This document shows, in pieces, positions 50,501 to 63,984 of a stretch of 64,000 nt of DNA (positions within the stretch are counted from its first letter, which is position 1; every line of letters begins with the position of its first letter). Made by a program: the position numbers and the translations under genes. Below the pieces are notes generated by a model. That model had not been told where the DNA came from. It worked only from the letters and a program-made list of their open reading frames with translations, and did no database searches. This DNA is from Atrichornis clamosus (taxonomy: Eukaryota; Chordata; Aves; Passeriformes; Menuridae). The DNA lies in NCBI GenBank assembly GCA_013400975.1, contig WBMZ01002659.1, positions 279,194 through 343,193 on the forward strand. Reading direction: 5' to 3'.

Positions 50501-51699
50501 GGTTATTTAAGGTCTACTTTGATTTATCTTTATGCAAAAATCAATCTAGTCCCCTTTTTTTTTAACCTGAACCACTTCTTTCATCCTCTTTCTGAGGCAA
50601 GGAAAACCAGTTGTTCATCTTTCCATGTGAAAATTTAACTCTCGTTCATGTTGTGACCTGAAAAGGATTTGTCTGGTTGGGTTTATTTAATTCTTTTTCA
50701 ACGTGTTCTATAAGAAAGTCACTATTTATTTTGCTTTTCTTTCTCTCACTGCCCAATACTAGAAGCTTTCAACATCCAATAAGTTTTTACTTGGGCAGAT
50801 ATAGGTAATTCAGGTCCTGAGTCGGCAAGTTCATAAACTTAACTTCATGCATATGCTCAGATTCACCCCATTTAGTAAAACCCTGAAATTTAGGTCAGAT
50901 GAATCAGAGAAACACTTTTCCATGAGGCATATTTGAAGTTCAAATTATTCACAACCATGTACATAATTTTATGTTTTTCAGCATGGAAACATACATGTTA
51001 AAAAAAATCAAAGAAAGACATCCATTGTCTTTGTATCAAGAATTAAATGATCCTGGAAACATTTGTTTAACAGAATATATACTCTAATATTTGTCCTTTT
51101 GAAATTGCATGGGGAAAATGAGGCATAAAAGACATTTCTCCTGGTATGAGTCTGTCCCTTCTTAAGTTCATGGTAAAATCTGCACTGATTTCAAGAGGAG
51201 TTATGACAATAATGCAAAATGTCTTTGAGAATTTTATCTAAAAGGATTGATCTGCAAGGGATTTTAGTTAAATATCACAGCACCTATCCTACAGGTGCAC
51301 TTTTGTAGCAAAATCTGCAGTCCTGAATTAGATGTTTCCTTACAGATAGTATAGAAAAGATGGAATCCACAAAGACATGCTAGGCAAAGAAGAACTTCAG
51401 AGAATGTAGAGATTAAGCATATGTCTTAAACATTCTTCCTATGATGCAACTTACTTTTGAATTAGAGGAGAAGCTCTCTTCTGCTTGGGATTCCATGATT
51501 CTAAAGTCCTGAGTTACTCCCTAGTGAAAGGGGTTTCCTCTTCTAGCTTTTGGTTAATAAAGAAATGCACATTTAGGGTTTTTTGTGACATGGAACTACA
51601 ATCTCCCACCTCCCCAGTCACAGCTTTCCTGGGTAATTAAGTAATCACTGGAACAGACAGAAAGTGAGAAGTACTTGATAGTCAAATCCCCTCCCCACA

Positions 51700-51832
51700 A
51701 GAAAAAAGAAGCTGGGTTCCAGTTCGTGAACCAGTGTATGTATTTAATACTAAGTAATCATCACAGCTGTGACTGGAATCCAGATCTCCCTTTTTCCCAG
51801 GTGACTGCCTTAAGTACCAGACTCTTTCTGTC
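51700..51832 (-). repeat. tRNA-derived MIR-like SINE fragment
   Basis: The minus strand shows 'tggtacttaaggcagtcacc', 'tgggaaaaagggagatctgg' and the B-box-like 'ggattccagtc' in the order and spacing of an ancient amniote tRNA-derived SINE head ('tagtggttagggcactcacctgggag..ggttcaaatcc'). The tail part toward 51700 is poorly preserved. Confidence 0.5.
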
Positions 51833-52379
51833 TTCTGAGAAGCTTGTTCTTTCACTAGCATAATGAATATTTAATCACTCTCTGTGAAGTGGAACATCAC
51901 ATCTCACAAGGAGAGGCTGTGAGCAGCCAACCCCAGAAAATCTACTAGCCTGATGTTTAGAACATTTTGGTGAGAGATTCAGTTTCAAATCCCTAACAAA
52001 ATAGAATGCATTGAATCAGAATTTTCTACCTTTAAATGAAAACAAGTTCACCTAAACTTAAACACCTATTCTGCTTTCATGCAACAAATCCAGAAGGACT
52101 TGGCATCCCTCATTCATCTACAGGGCAACAGAACTTGGCAAGGTACATGAGGAGTTAAACCTATTCCTATTGCACTACATTTACAATAAATGTGTTGGAT
52201 AAAATAATGCAAAATCCAAAGATTGCATAGGCATATGTTATGCATTCTGTGGATCAGGATTTAGGCAGTTATCAGATTGTTCATAAGCAGATTTTAGACT
52301 CTTGGATAATTTCAATAATGAAATTCTGACTGTTTGGGCACAGTTTCAAAGAGTTATATCATCTCCTAATTCCCTTTCA

Positions 52380-52650
52380 GGAGTTAGGAAAATTAAGGAC
52401 ATTAATTAGGCAGTCACAGACTGCCTAAATTGGGTGTTCAGGTTTCCTAATTGATTAGTGGAAGGAGAAAAGCACCAAAGAGCGGTCCAGAGAATTTGCC
52501 TACCGGGAGCAGACTCACGTAAAGATAGCTGTTATGAAATATTAGCCACAGCATTTGGCTATATCGTTGCCTCCCTCTGAAGTTTGGACATCGACCCTAG
52601 GAGATTCATTCAGTTGCCTATACATAGGCATCTAGGGTTGTAAATGCACA
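52380..52650. repeat. Possible ancient amniote 'aggcacct' repeat fragment
   Basis: Contains 'actgcctaaattgggtgttc' and, after about 190 bases, 'tgcctatacataggcatcta', resembling diverged copies of the palindromic 'taggtgcctaa' family noted near 28.7 kb. Weakly supported. Confidence 0.22.
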
Positions 52651-53739
52651 TAGGGTAGACCTCCAGCTACCCTTTAGCTTACACTCCAGGTCTACTTAAT
52701 TCCTGTGTCATGTCCACCAGCTCTGCAGACAGATAAACCTGGGGGGTTTGAAATAGCACTAGGGGCTTTTTCACAGTCAACTGAATTAAAACTCAAGTAA
52801 AAAATTCACCACCAGACTGCATCAGTGTAAATTTACAGGTCTGTGTGTAAGTGAATGGAGATGGATGCACCTCTGGGTCAGCTGTATGCCGTATGTAAGA
52901 GTCCCCATCTGCATGTGAGACAGCGCTTGGAGCCAATAAGTGGAGAACGGAATCCAGCCTTCAGCTAATACAGACAGCAGAGTCTAGCAAGTTATTCAGG
53001 TGACAAAACACAGCAGGAATCCAGTGTATTTAACTGAGGATAACAATTTTAAAGAGAAGGTTTCATGTGCCAACTGCAATCTACAAGGGAATAACACCTT
53101 GCAGTAAAGGCTCGTGGGATCACAGGACGGGCAGAACTAAGGATCTGTATATAACTCAAGCGTGCTGGGTAGACTTCTCTACTGCAGGAAGGACATTTAG
53201 AAAGTGAGATAACCAATATTTTTTAGGAAAATGTGTATCTATTTTATTTTATATAATTATTGAGTACAATTTATAAACTACCAAAAGAGACCAGACTGAA
53301 GCATTCTCAAAAAGCATCCCACCTAGGCTAGCATTTCTTTGCACTCCTGGTGACTGTGACCAGTGACTAGTGAGTGTTACACTGTTGTCCATCTCTAACA
53401 GCAGAGAACACAAGGCCTTTAATCCTTGTTGACCTGACAGAGTAATAAATAGGATATTCCTTGAGTTGCAGTAAATGACAGTTCAAGTCATCTCAAGTTG
53501 AAACAAGTACTAAACCCTAATCTTAAACAGGTATCCTAATGATAAGACTTAGAGAAAGCAACAGGATCATCTCCAGTTGTGTTTTAACAGACGTGCTTAA
53601 CCCCTGTAAAGCATTAGGGCTCCTTGTTTAGATGGTATGGCATCAATACACTGTTGGATTTGGAGCCGGAGATCTATCAATTTATGGTACTAAATATTAA
53701 TTATCCAGTTTTTCTATGAAATTCAGGGAAAGAATAGGA

Positions 53740-53945
53740 ATTAGAAACTTAAATATTTTATGGGCCTCCCAGGATGAACTGGCAGCTGAGCAGAAGATTA
53801 GAGCAGTAGGTTTTTGGACTTGGATCTCAAAAACAAAATTCAGCTCACCTAACTTTACTTCTACAGCTCAAATGCCCATGACTGGACAAGTCACCCTAGA
53901 TTTCCTTTATCATGGACAAAGGCAACTTCAAGGGTGTAAGTCATC
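53740..53945 (+). repeat. MIR-like SINE fragment, plus orientation
   Basis: The plus strand reads 'agagcagtaggtttttggac', 'ttggatctc' and then, after about 80 bases, 'catgactggacaagtcaccc' and 'tagatttcctttatcatgg'. This matches the order of the amniote SINE head and core ('gactcaggtctcctgggttc..gtgaccttgggcaagtcac..cctcagtttccccatctg'). The 87-codon frame here is derived from this repeat. Confidence 0.4.
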
Positions 53946-56900
53946 TCTCCATAAAATCAATGTCTACTTAGGTCAGTGAGGGACTCCTTTTCCTAAATAT
54001 AGCATCTAGTGCCATTCCAGACAACATAAGATATCACGCCTTACCCTGACTTGGTAAGTCAAGTACATAGGTCCTGGTTTGCATCTGCCAGTCCTGCACT
54101 CAATATAGATATCTTGGTTACCCTATCACCTCTCCAGTGACACTTGGCACCTCAGCAAGAAGCGTAACCAAGCTCTTTGAATCTCCTGCTCCAATGAACA
54201 GAATCACATGTCACTATTCTGTCTGAGACTTCCACATCACCACTTATGAAAGACATTTGAAGGTCTGGAACAGAAAAATTTTTGGCAGTAACACTTACTG
54301 TGACTGACTAAGGACCATTCTTACAAAAAATAAAACCATCTGTATTTCATCACCAACCATTTTAGAGTTAAACACCTAAAAACTAGATCTTCAGTAATTT
54401 TGAAATGTAACTATCCTAGAAAGCTCTTTAAAAAGAGAAACAAAATCATCTGTATACTCATTAATTATTAATACTGAAATGTAAACCATAAAAACACATA
54501 GTTTTACCTTAAGCCAACAATGTTGTACTTTTTTCATCTCTGGTTAAATATACAACATTATTATGGATAAACAACTACTATAAATATTCTATCATAAACC
54601 AGTTATAAAACAATATCTTTTTAGGTACATTTTTCTTTCGCACCTTTAAAAATAGGTAGAAATAAAAATGTATATTATACGTAAAATGATACATAAAGGA
54701 ACCTCAAGAATAACTAGCTCAAAATTAAGGTTTATATGTTGTATTTTTCTTGTTTAAGATGAGTATTCATTATACAGGGAAAGTAAAGTAAAAGGTTTTC
54801 TTTATTACCCTTTCCTTGTTTTTATGAGCATGGTGTTTATGTATGATAGATAGGAACATGTTCTTGTTTTTAAACTTTAAGGCCTTTTGAAAGAGTTTTT
54901 TTCTGAAAATATTTTCATTGCTTTTGTTATTAAAACTCTTTCTATCCATACTTACTAAATATTTTTTACAAATAGTGCACTTCAACCAATAGTCATAACT
55001 CCTGTTCACAACAGCAGTCTGTCAGGGGTTAATAAAGGCTCACCTCTAACTTCCATGCTCTCTAATCTGTCTGTTTCTCAAAAGTCTGAAAACATAGTCT
55101 TCCCAGTTTCCAGTAGGATTAATAAACTGGAAATCTCCAACAGAAGAAGCAGATTTTTCCTTCAAATTTTCTCCACTGAAGCTATTTTGATGTTATTGTT
55201 CTCCCAAATGAACATGTTTAAGACAGTGTCCTGGTTCTGGCTCCTGGATCCATATGAATGCACATATGTGTATATTGGTGTATGCATACAACACATGTTT
55301 TGTGCAATATACTCCTGCCTGCCTTTTTATGGTCAGATGACTATTGAAATCACATAAATATTTTACAGGAAGAAAAGGATTGATTCTCCCTAGCTGTAAA
55401 CCTCTAAAAATGAAGAGAACTAGGTACCTCCAAGGAGTGATTTATCTATCCTGCATGAAATACTTGTTCAGAGGTGGACTGAATTCCCATGAGGTGTTAT
55501 ATCTTTACACTGACTCCAAAGAGACCTTGAACAAACCGTTCAGGTTCAATGCCTATTTTTTGAATGTCTAAAGCCAGCTGAAGGGAATTTCACCCTAATT
55601 AATTGTTCTGTCCCAAAGAAAAAAATCAGTAAAACTGTGCCTACACAAAAGGAATTTATGATATCCATGAAGGTAGCATGGTACAACAGGAGATTAATAC
55701 TGCTCTTACACCCACTCTCTTGTTGCTTCCTTACTACCTCTCTGTAGGAGCTACATATCATGGTTAACTATCTCAGCTACTTTTCCTTTCCTCTCTGTAC
55801 CTTTGCCAGATAATCACTTCTAACTCTCAGGCCCAGTGGTGCAGCACCATCCTGACAGGCCCAGTGCCCTCACATCGGCAGCATGTGCCCTGCATTGTGC
55901 TCAGCCACTGATCTTACCTAGGCCTTCTGCTGGGACCATGCAGGCCAAGGTCAAGTTCAGGGGTGAGAAGTGGGAGAGGAAAAGAAGGCAGACTGTATTT
56001 AAAATATCTGATGTAACATGAGGGATTCCCACTGCATTAATTTAAAAAGCAGAAGTAACAAAAATTAAAAAACAGCTGAAGATACAGTCATACAAAATAC
56101 ATTTTACTATTAACTCTAGGGGGCAGAGGACACTTCCTCTTTTTATCCAGTTTTTTTCTCCTCTCCTCTCTACAGTCCCATTTAAGGCAAAGAAATCAAG
56201 CTGGATCTTTGAGAAGGCAGTGAAAATGTCTAGCCCATCCTACCAATCTGCTGTTGTTCTTTCCACATGAACGACTATGGAGTCATTGTCATGTTCACAC
56301 ATCTGCAGCCTAAACAAACTCCTGAATGAACAGACTCCCTATATTCCCACGCTCTTTTAAGACACACCTGAAAGTCATATAGACTTGAGCCACAAAGTCT
56401 GAGGTGAGGATGTACAGCTCTCCAAGGCTGGTTAATTAGCTGAGGATTTCTGCCTATGCTAGTGCCATGGAAAGGATAGGCACCTCCGGAGAGCTATTCT
56501 GCTCAGTTATCACAGCCAGTTGTCTTCAGGTGAAATAAATCTCCATTCAGAAATGCCTACATCCCTATTCATGAACAATAGCAGAAATCTAACTGTTGGC
56601 TTAGACTAGGCAATTTGTCTCTTTTATGGTTAAAGGTAGGTGAGATGAACGGACAGCTCATGGACCATATTCTTTGGTCACAAGATTCGCTCTTTGATGA
56701 CTGATAAATACAGAGCTGCCACCCAGCATGACAGATGTGCATATGAAATCAGTCAACACAAGAATTTCAGCAGATTCACATTTGGACCATTAATTACAGG
56801 GGGTACCTTGGGGTCTGTCCCCTGCAGGTGTCTCAGTAGTAGTGGCAATCGTTTATTCTGAAAGTAAGGAACACCTACTAAGCCTTGCACAAAGCGCACC

Positions 56901-57295
56901 ACTGAGTAGTGCCAAACCTAAGGGACACACCACAGAATAAAGAAGAACAGTGAAAGATACAGACAAAATGATATATGGAACGACACCAAATACAATGTTT
57001 CTTTATCAAGAAGCAAGAAGTAGGGTGGGAAAATGAGCTCAGGTAAGTGGATTATGATAAGCAGAAAGACAGGGTTAGGTGAAGGGACTGATGTCAGATG
57101 AAGAGAGAGGGTGTTTTTTTTATATCATATCTAGACAGTAACACAGAAACCTTTTCCTTGGAATCAGGGGGCATTCCACGTCCATGTGCAGCTTTTAAAT
57201 TAATATGGAAGAAAACTACAGCTTGGTAGTGTTGGTTATTGCCCATTAGAGATTGTGTGGAGACCATCAAGCTCATTTCACTTCAGATTATAGAA

Positions 57296-57352
57296 TGAAC
57301 TAGAATTGAGGTCCTCAAGGTGAAGAGCTAGTTTTTTATCCACTATGCTAAA
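57296..57352 (-). repeat. tRNA-derived MIR-like SINE fragment
   Basis: On the minus strand 'ttagcatagtggataaaaaa' matches the tRNA A-box (TRGCNNAGYGG). The text after it, 'ctagctcttcacc', 'ttgaggacctcaattctagt', fits the SINE head up to the decayed B-box. This is the best A-box among the copies in the window. Confidence 0.5.
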
Positions 57353-60300
57353 GAAGTAATTTCTTTTGCTCATATTAAGCAACTGCTAAAGGAAAGATAG
57401 CACAACAACTTGAAGTACGCTGTAAATATCAAGGTTACCACAAGTCACAGAGCAACCTTTCCAATAACCTGTAGTGGCGATAGAAAGAGTAATACAGTGA
57501 ATTTGTATTGATGCAGAAATCATTAACCCCACACCCTCACTTTGATTTGCATTAAACAAGGAGCCGACTGTGTATTTGTGCTCTTCGTTTTCACCCTACC
57601 AAAACTGCTAAGCAGACTGACAAGTTTACTGCCTATGAGTATATATGTGCATATGTGTGTCCACCTATGTGTCTGTGAATGTCTGTTGGGAAACATGTAA
57701 TACCCTAAGTTCCTTATGTTACGAAATAGTGTGCATATATTATTCAAATATTTTAAACACGCACTCTTAAAGACCACTTAGAGTGGGTCAGTTATGTGAA
57801 TCCAGATTCTGCCACTTCAGCAGCTGCTAAGGAAAATTATTTTGGGCAGTCCTACTGAAATACGTAAGATTCTTAGGAAATGAGTGCAGAATCTGACACA
57901 AAGTGTTATTTCCACAGATCACTGTGAACAACTATTTGTGTTCTTAGTCTTATGCAGAGTCTATTGTCACTCCTATATTCTGTGGCTGGTCCTGTCCTTT
58001 ACAGACGAGCCCTGTAAAGCTAGAGATCACTGGGATGCCTGAGCCCTTTACTCACATAAACCAGCAACTAATCACACTGTTTTTCAGTGACAATGATTAG
58101 AAATCCTACAGTGGGCAGGCAATTTTAACTGAAAAAATGGGAAAGGCTATTTAATACTGAAATAAATAATCAGGAAGCAAGTAAGAGTGAATCATTAGGA
58201 TGGTTAAGAAAAAATAAACAGAAAAAAAGTAACTGAAAAACCAAGGATAAAATTAAACAGTAATGATGATTTATAGTAAGATAGTCTGAGACATGACAGA
58301 AGTCTCAGTACACCAAAAGGAAAATCTTGTTTGCTCAAATTATTTGTTTCTTCTGTCTAATGAATGTAATTCTAATATACAAGTGATAACACTGGCATTT
58401 CTTTGAAATGTTGATTCAGTTTAATTATGAAAATCACCAAGGTATTTTCTGGCTGCTGCATCACTCCCTGTACTAAGATTAATCACATCAACATCATTCA
58501 TTTAATCTTCAAAGAGTAAGCAGTTGTCCACAAAAGCCTTCAAATAGCTTCATTAGTGCAATTTTTCAGACTCAAACACTTATCTGGCAGCATATGATTG
58601 AGAGTAAGGAAGGTCATTATATTCATCTGTTTCCTAATCCAATTTATTTTTTTAATGTTTCTACATTTTTTTTTGTGGATTACTTTAAGCTCCAAATTCT
58701 TGTCCTTTATTATGGACAACCAAACCTCGTGCAGTTCAAATACAGATAAAATAGTTGGTGGCTATCATGATATACTCAGTTTGCAATGGATGAATTTGAA
58801 CCAGAATGTTCTCCTCTCCTGAGCTCAGTGCTGATTTAACATACATATTGTTTTTGTCACTAATCACAAAAAAACCTTAAGATGTGTTTACTTAAACATG
58901 CAAACAGGGTTAAAAAGGTGAGACACACAGCAATGTGCCTAATGTTTTCAATGCCAGTCTGAAACCTATTAAAAATATTTTAGAAAATAAAAATTAATCC
59001 AACCTCTGCCTATTATTAATATTTAATTACATGCTAAGAGCATCATCCTCTTCAGTCTCCCATGGATGCTGAAAAGACCTTCCCTTGTTTCATATTACTT
59101 AAAAACTTCTTTAGCACAACCCTGTGTATTTCCAAAAAAAATGGTATCCAGTGTCCAATTAGCTGATATTGTGACACAATCTTTGAACAGTTTAAATTTA
59201 TTTAAAATATAGCATTGAAACCCAACATATTCACACCGAGTGTGACAGCTCACTACTAAGATCACAATGACAACCTGGTCAGACAGAATTATCTTACCTG
59301 CATAGCACTAAAATAGTCACTGACCAAAATGTGCTTACTTCTATTATTGAAAACCAAAGCCTCCAGGTTTAGTTTTGAAGCTTTAAAAAACAAAGACTTT
59401 ACTAAAGTTTCTGCTAACACATTTGCCTGCAGCTGTCAGTGGGTTTTGTAAAAAAATTCGTCAATCAGAAAAGGGGATGCCTTGAAATGTCGAGCAGCAA
59501 ACATATTTTTTTTAATAGAGACTATTTAAATAACTACAAACTATGAAAATATTTAATGAAATTAATTAAAATTGTCCTTCTATTTAATTTTAGGTGAGGA
59601 AAAAATCAATTTTTCATTCAACAAAAAAACGTGGACAAAAATTCACAAAAATTGATCTTAAGGCTCTGGTGAATTGCCATGGTTGCAAATATGCCAATCA
59701 TTTAGAAGCTCCCCAGTAGGATGCAAAAGTGTGTTTGAATGACTGAGGTATTTGTTTTATTATCAACTGGATTTAGTTTAGAGAGAGGAGCACAGGGTAG
59801 TTCTGTAGCTACAAAGCAATATATGTGCTTCAGTTGTCACTGTGTCTCACATGGCTATTTTCATTCCTTTCCCTGGCACACAAACAGCTCTCATGCCCCA
59901 TCCTTGGTTCACAGTGCTATCTAAAATCAATTGCTGTATGAAAAAAACAGCATAAAACACAGATTTAACGTAGCTCTCAATCTAGCCACTCAAGCAACAT
60001 AGAGGTGAGGCTTTTCTAACCAAGGGTTCCGTGCACAGACAAAGATTTTCTTTATGCTTCTACTCTAAAAAAAATTAATAAGAGGAAAATCAATATTCTC
60101 AGAAGCAGATGGATAAGCTAATACTCCATTTGCATGTTTTTGTAGATAAGACTTCCCCAGATTTGGTGCAGAATGGAAAAACATGGGCTGGTGCAATATT
60201 TCTTCAAGGCAGAGAAGACTAAGGCATATGACAAGAGGAGTTTACATACAAGCTTTAGTCCTTGAACCAATTTATGAAATCTAGTCGACTATTTTTCTAC

Positions 60301-62149
60301 TTGTGAACTCTTTGGCTACAAAAAACTCGTGCTCAGGGACTCCTCACTCCTGACACAAGATTGAGTCATGGAAATCATTATGTTTAGAGCAGAGGTCAGG
60401 ATGCAAAAAGTCACAACATCTGGAATATCTACCACAGCTGAAGTGCCACAGAAGCCACAAGAGTCAGTCTCCACTGGTATTTCTCAGGTATTTGTCATCT
60501 GGATATTTTAAGCTGTGTTGATATCCCATCCTTAGTTTGAGGTGTTAGATGCCATATATATTTATTGCTACTCCAACCTATAAGAAATTCCCTTGCAGGA
60601 AGTGAGGGCCTCTGTGGAGGATTTTTTGTTTTTACGAAAAACAAGTTTGAGATTGGAGGAGTCTAACTTTTAAAACCTTTCCATGAATTGCTTTCAGATC
60701 TTGTCCCTGGATCTTGGCAGTACGAGGACACATCTTTTCAAACTATGAACAACAGAGGCAATGACCAGATTCATCCTGCAGTTTGTTCCATTTCACTGAA
60801 ATACTTAGAAATTCTTGTGCAATGTAAGCTTATTTCTGCCTCTACCTTCCCTCTACAGGACATGATGGAGTGGGGGGATAGCTGTTCTGCTATGCACTTT
60901 TTAACAGGAATCTTTATGAAAAAGAGCAGCTTTTCATCCCTGGAATCCTTCCATCCACAGAGTCATCTGCAGTCATGGTTCAGTACTAAAATCAGTATGT
61001 TTCTAATAACTTAGCCTTAAAGGGCTATACTCCTTGGGTGACATTTAAGCTCTTCTTTTCACTTCTCCTTTTTGTTCAGATAGTGTTATCCTCAGGAGTC
61101 CCAAAGCTTCTAGGTCTCAATCAGGCCTTAAAAGAAGGAAAATTCTTCAAACAGGTCTTGCTGTGACAAATGTGGGTATTATATGATACTGTCCTTTACT
61201 GTTCTCCTCAAATCTCAGTTTCCCTAATTACAAATTACTTCTCTGAAAACTGAATTATATAATGAGTATAACCAAGATGTATGCTGCAAGTACTGTTAGG
61301 AAAACAAAGCTAATGACAGGGAAAGCATTTTCAATTAATCTACCTCACTGTGTTCATTTACAAGGCATTAATTTTGGCTTGTTGCTTTTAATTTTAACAA
61401 CAAATGAACTTTTATTGTTAAAGTAGGACCAGATCCCTGAGTAAGTGACAATGTTCAGGCAAATAAACAGTCAATTAAGGATGTATTTATATATGAAAAG
61501 TAAGAGAGAAATAATCTCTAACCCTTAAAGCCAACCATGAATACAAATATATTTAGATCACCCACTAAAAGTGAATTGGGATTCACCTCTCCAAGGGTCA
61601 TGATCTACCTTTTTTTTTCTATTAACAATACACGAGTTTTCAATCAAAATTGGTACCAAGTGAAAAACCTTCTTCATAGAGCATGAAGAAGTAGAGATTC
61701 ACCTTTCTAACAACCTTCTTTCCTGTCTTCTATATATCCTCATAAAATATTTACTCTGCTTCTGAATGACCACTCTGATTATCCTTAGACTCCTTTTCAG
61801 ATTCCCTGATGATGTCATGGAAATGTTAAACCCATTATGCTAAGCTAGGACCTCCATCTACTGTGACCTCTTGGCACTAGCTTCTGAGGACAGCATGATA
61901 CTTTTACATAAAAGTTAGTCTTCCTTCAGGTCATCAATAGATGGACTCGTAATACATCAGCAGTTCTTTCAACACCAGTAAAATTTAACCAAGGCCATGT
62001 AAAAAGTCCAAATCCATTCTGTGCTACAAGAAAGTGATTAAAACATCTATTAAAAGGTGCAATTATTTTCAGTTGGAAAATAAGCATTTATATTATTTCA
62101 TGGGTCCACCCCACAGGTAATACATGGCATTCCTTTTCATTAAGCTATT

Positions 62150-62350
62150 AAGGAAGTGATTAGTGACTAGCACCCTGCTCTAATTATCTTTAATGTAGTG
62201 TTTCAAATTGATCATGCATAATGCAATTAGAAATCATAATTAAATTAATTTATATTGATTTAAGCCTTTATAAGTTGTTAATAACCATGACCCATTACAT
62301 TAATTCCTACAAGCCAACATTAATATTTCCAATATGCTGAAATATTTCAC
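62150..62350. promoter_or_regulatory. Candidate conserved element beside CpG island
   Basis: An AT-rich, non-repetitive block with many intact TAAT/ATTA homeodomain cores ('taattatctttaatg', 'gcataatgcaattagaaatc', 'ataattaaattaattt', 'acattaattcc') and 'taataaccatgaccc', lying directly next to a CpG island. This juxtaposition is typical of regulatory elements of developmental genes. No open frame. Conservation is inferred, not seen. Confidence 0.35.
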
Positions 62351-62389
62351 TTTTCCCCCTTTTCTTGCATTGGGCACTCCTGCAGGAAC

Positions 62390-62950
62390 TCGCAGCGGGT
62401 GACTGTCAGGGGATGCTCCCGGGCAAGTACCCCCGCGGCCGCCGTCTCCAGCCTGGCCTTTAGTGGTCCCTGTGCTAGTGGGCGCTGGAAAACGAATCGA
62501 TAGCTGCCTTTAATGCGGGAATAATGACCGCTGCCCGGGCTGACAGCCGCCCCTTAGATTTCCATGGAGACGGAAAGACCCCGACAGCGGCCCAAGGGAA
62601 AAACTCGAGGGGTGGGAGCCAGAAAAGCAAGTGGGGAGGATGTTTACTGAAGGAGAATAGCCATCCCACACCCCTCCCCAAAAACGGTTTAGGCCAGAGC
62701 TACCCGCTGACCGGGAGGGCCCGCGTGCGGTGGGAATTCCTTGGACGAGAGAGGCAGCGGGATGCCGCGGGGCTCAGAGGGCCATGCGGGAGGGTCTGGG
62801 CTGGGGGCGCGGGCAGTCCAGTGGCTGGAACCGGCCCCCTGCCCGACGGAAGGCTCCCAAACCTCCCATCTCCTGACACTGATCTCGTTCCGCCCCATTC
62901 TTCCATCCCCATCTCCCTACCCCCAACCCAAACGCTCTCGTGAAAGTTAT
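62390..62950. promoter_or_regulatory. CpG island, probable promoter or regulatory island
   Basis: Counting by eye I find about 38 CpG dinucleotides in roughly 550 bp, against almost none per kilobase elsewhere in the window, with high GC ('cccccgcggccgccg', 'gggcccgcgtgcgg', 'gatgccgcggggc', 'gggcgcgggc'). This marks an unmethylated island, most often a promoter or a Polycomb-regulated element of a developmental gene. No TATA box, clear start site or recognisable coding exon was found. Open frames on both strands (up to 139 codons, 62524-62943) are explained by the low stop frequency of GC-rich DNA. Transcript direction cannot be decided. Confidence 0.85.
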
Positions 62951-63984
62951 TTTTCCCCAACTCCAATTAAACTGGTACAGCGTGGCTCCCTTTTAGGAAG
63001 AATTATGAAAAAAAACAGGTAGCAAATCATCCAACGCGGGATGGCATGGGCCAGGCAGCACTCTCCAACGGGAGTACTTCCATCCCACCCCTGTCTGACA
63101 CCTCTCCATCACATATGAACACTCCAGAGCCAAAATAAGTTTTCCAGTGAGAAGGATGCCTAGCTATAATAAAATCTTACAGCGGGGATTGTCACAAATC
63201 ATTTACGAAAACAATTTGTGCTTAAATAATATTTCCTTTAAAATAAATTCGGGGTTCGCAAATCAAGATTTGATTTGAGAGGCATGAATTCTATTATATG
63301 TACAATTTAATCATGGGGTATTTAAAATAGACATTTCCATCTAAAATCCAATCAGAAATCAACATAGTACCTCGAGGCATTAAGATGATCATCTCCATTT
63401 TGCATTTGTAAACTGGTAGAAATAAATGTGACTTGTGGATACCAAGAGGTCAAGTACGGCTGCTCAAATATTTTTCTTACAAAATGACGGATTTATTAGA
63501 CAAATAAGTGGCCCGGCTGATGCAAAACCCCCAGTGATTGAATTTTGACGTTGAGTCAACAACAACTCGAACTACATCAGTGCTCCAAGATTTAGTTATG
63601 ATGGTAGAGATTACTGAACAAATAGGAGGCAGAAATGAATACAGATTTCCTAGGATCTGCCCCTGGCACCCTCTTCTTGACATTCCCCTCCATATGCTAT
63701 CCCTATTCACAGTGTATTCTAATTAAAGGACTGGGCTATGTCTTCTAATTTTACAAGAACTTTTAAATAATTAGTCTGGTGTGTGTTAAAAGGGACAGCT
63801 TCAGACATAAGGGGATTGCAGTCCCTTTAGGATCTCTCCTCGGCTTTGCAGTTATCACAGTCCCTTCCATGAGAAAGGGTGGAAAACGCCTCTGATTTGA
63901 TTGCAGAAAGATGTGAACTCTGATCAAACTGCCGTATGCAAACACAGCCGTCCTCAGTTCATTTCCAGCCCATTCAAAGAGAAT
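62951..63984. other. Non-coding sequence beside CpG island, CNE-like in parts
   Basis: No gene was recognised. Parts (63180-63480, 63500-63640, 63730-63960) are non-repetitive and rich in intact binding-site-like words, such as 'gtatgcaaacacagccg' and 'cttttaaataattagtctgg'. They may belong to the same regulatory neighbourhood as the CpG island. Short frames on both strands at 63477-63726 have no recognisable product. Confidence 0.4.

Larger units (their letters stand above)
49228..62149. other. AT-rich intergenic DNA with old SINE fragments
   Basis: No gene was supported. Recognisable contents are MIR-like SINE fragments (49.63, 51.75, 53.8, 57.3 kb), a purine-rich tract (50.37 kb) and an old 'aggcacct' repeat fragment (52.4-52.65 kb). 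A more GC-rich patch at 55800-56000 has a 61-codon frame without motif. The remainder is AT-rich unique sequence. Confidence 0.5.

Noticed and set aside
62524..62943. 139-codon plus-strand frame in the CpG island, with minus-strand frames over the same bases
   Set aside because: GC-rich DNA has few stop codons. The composition (Arg, Gly, Pro) reflects base content and no protein family is recognisable.
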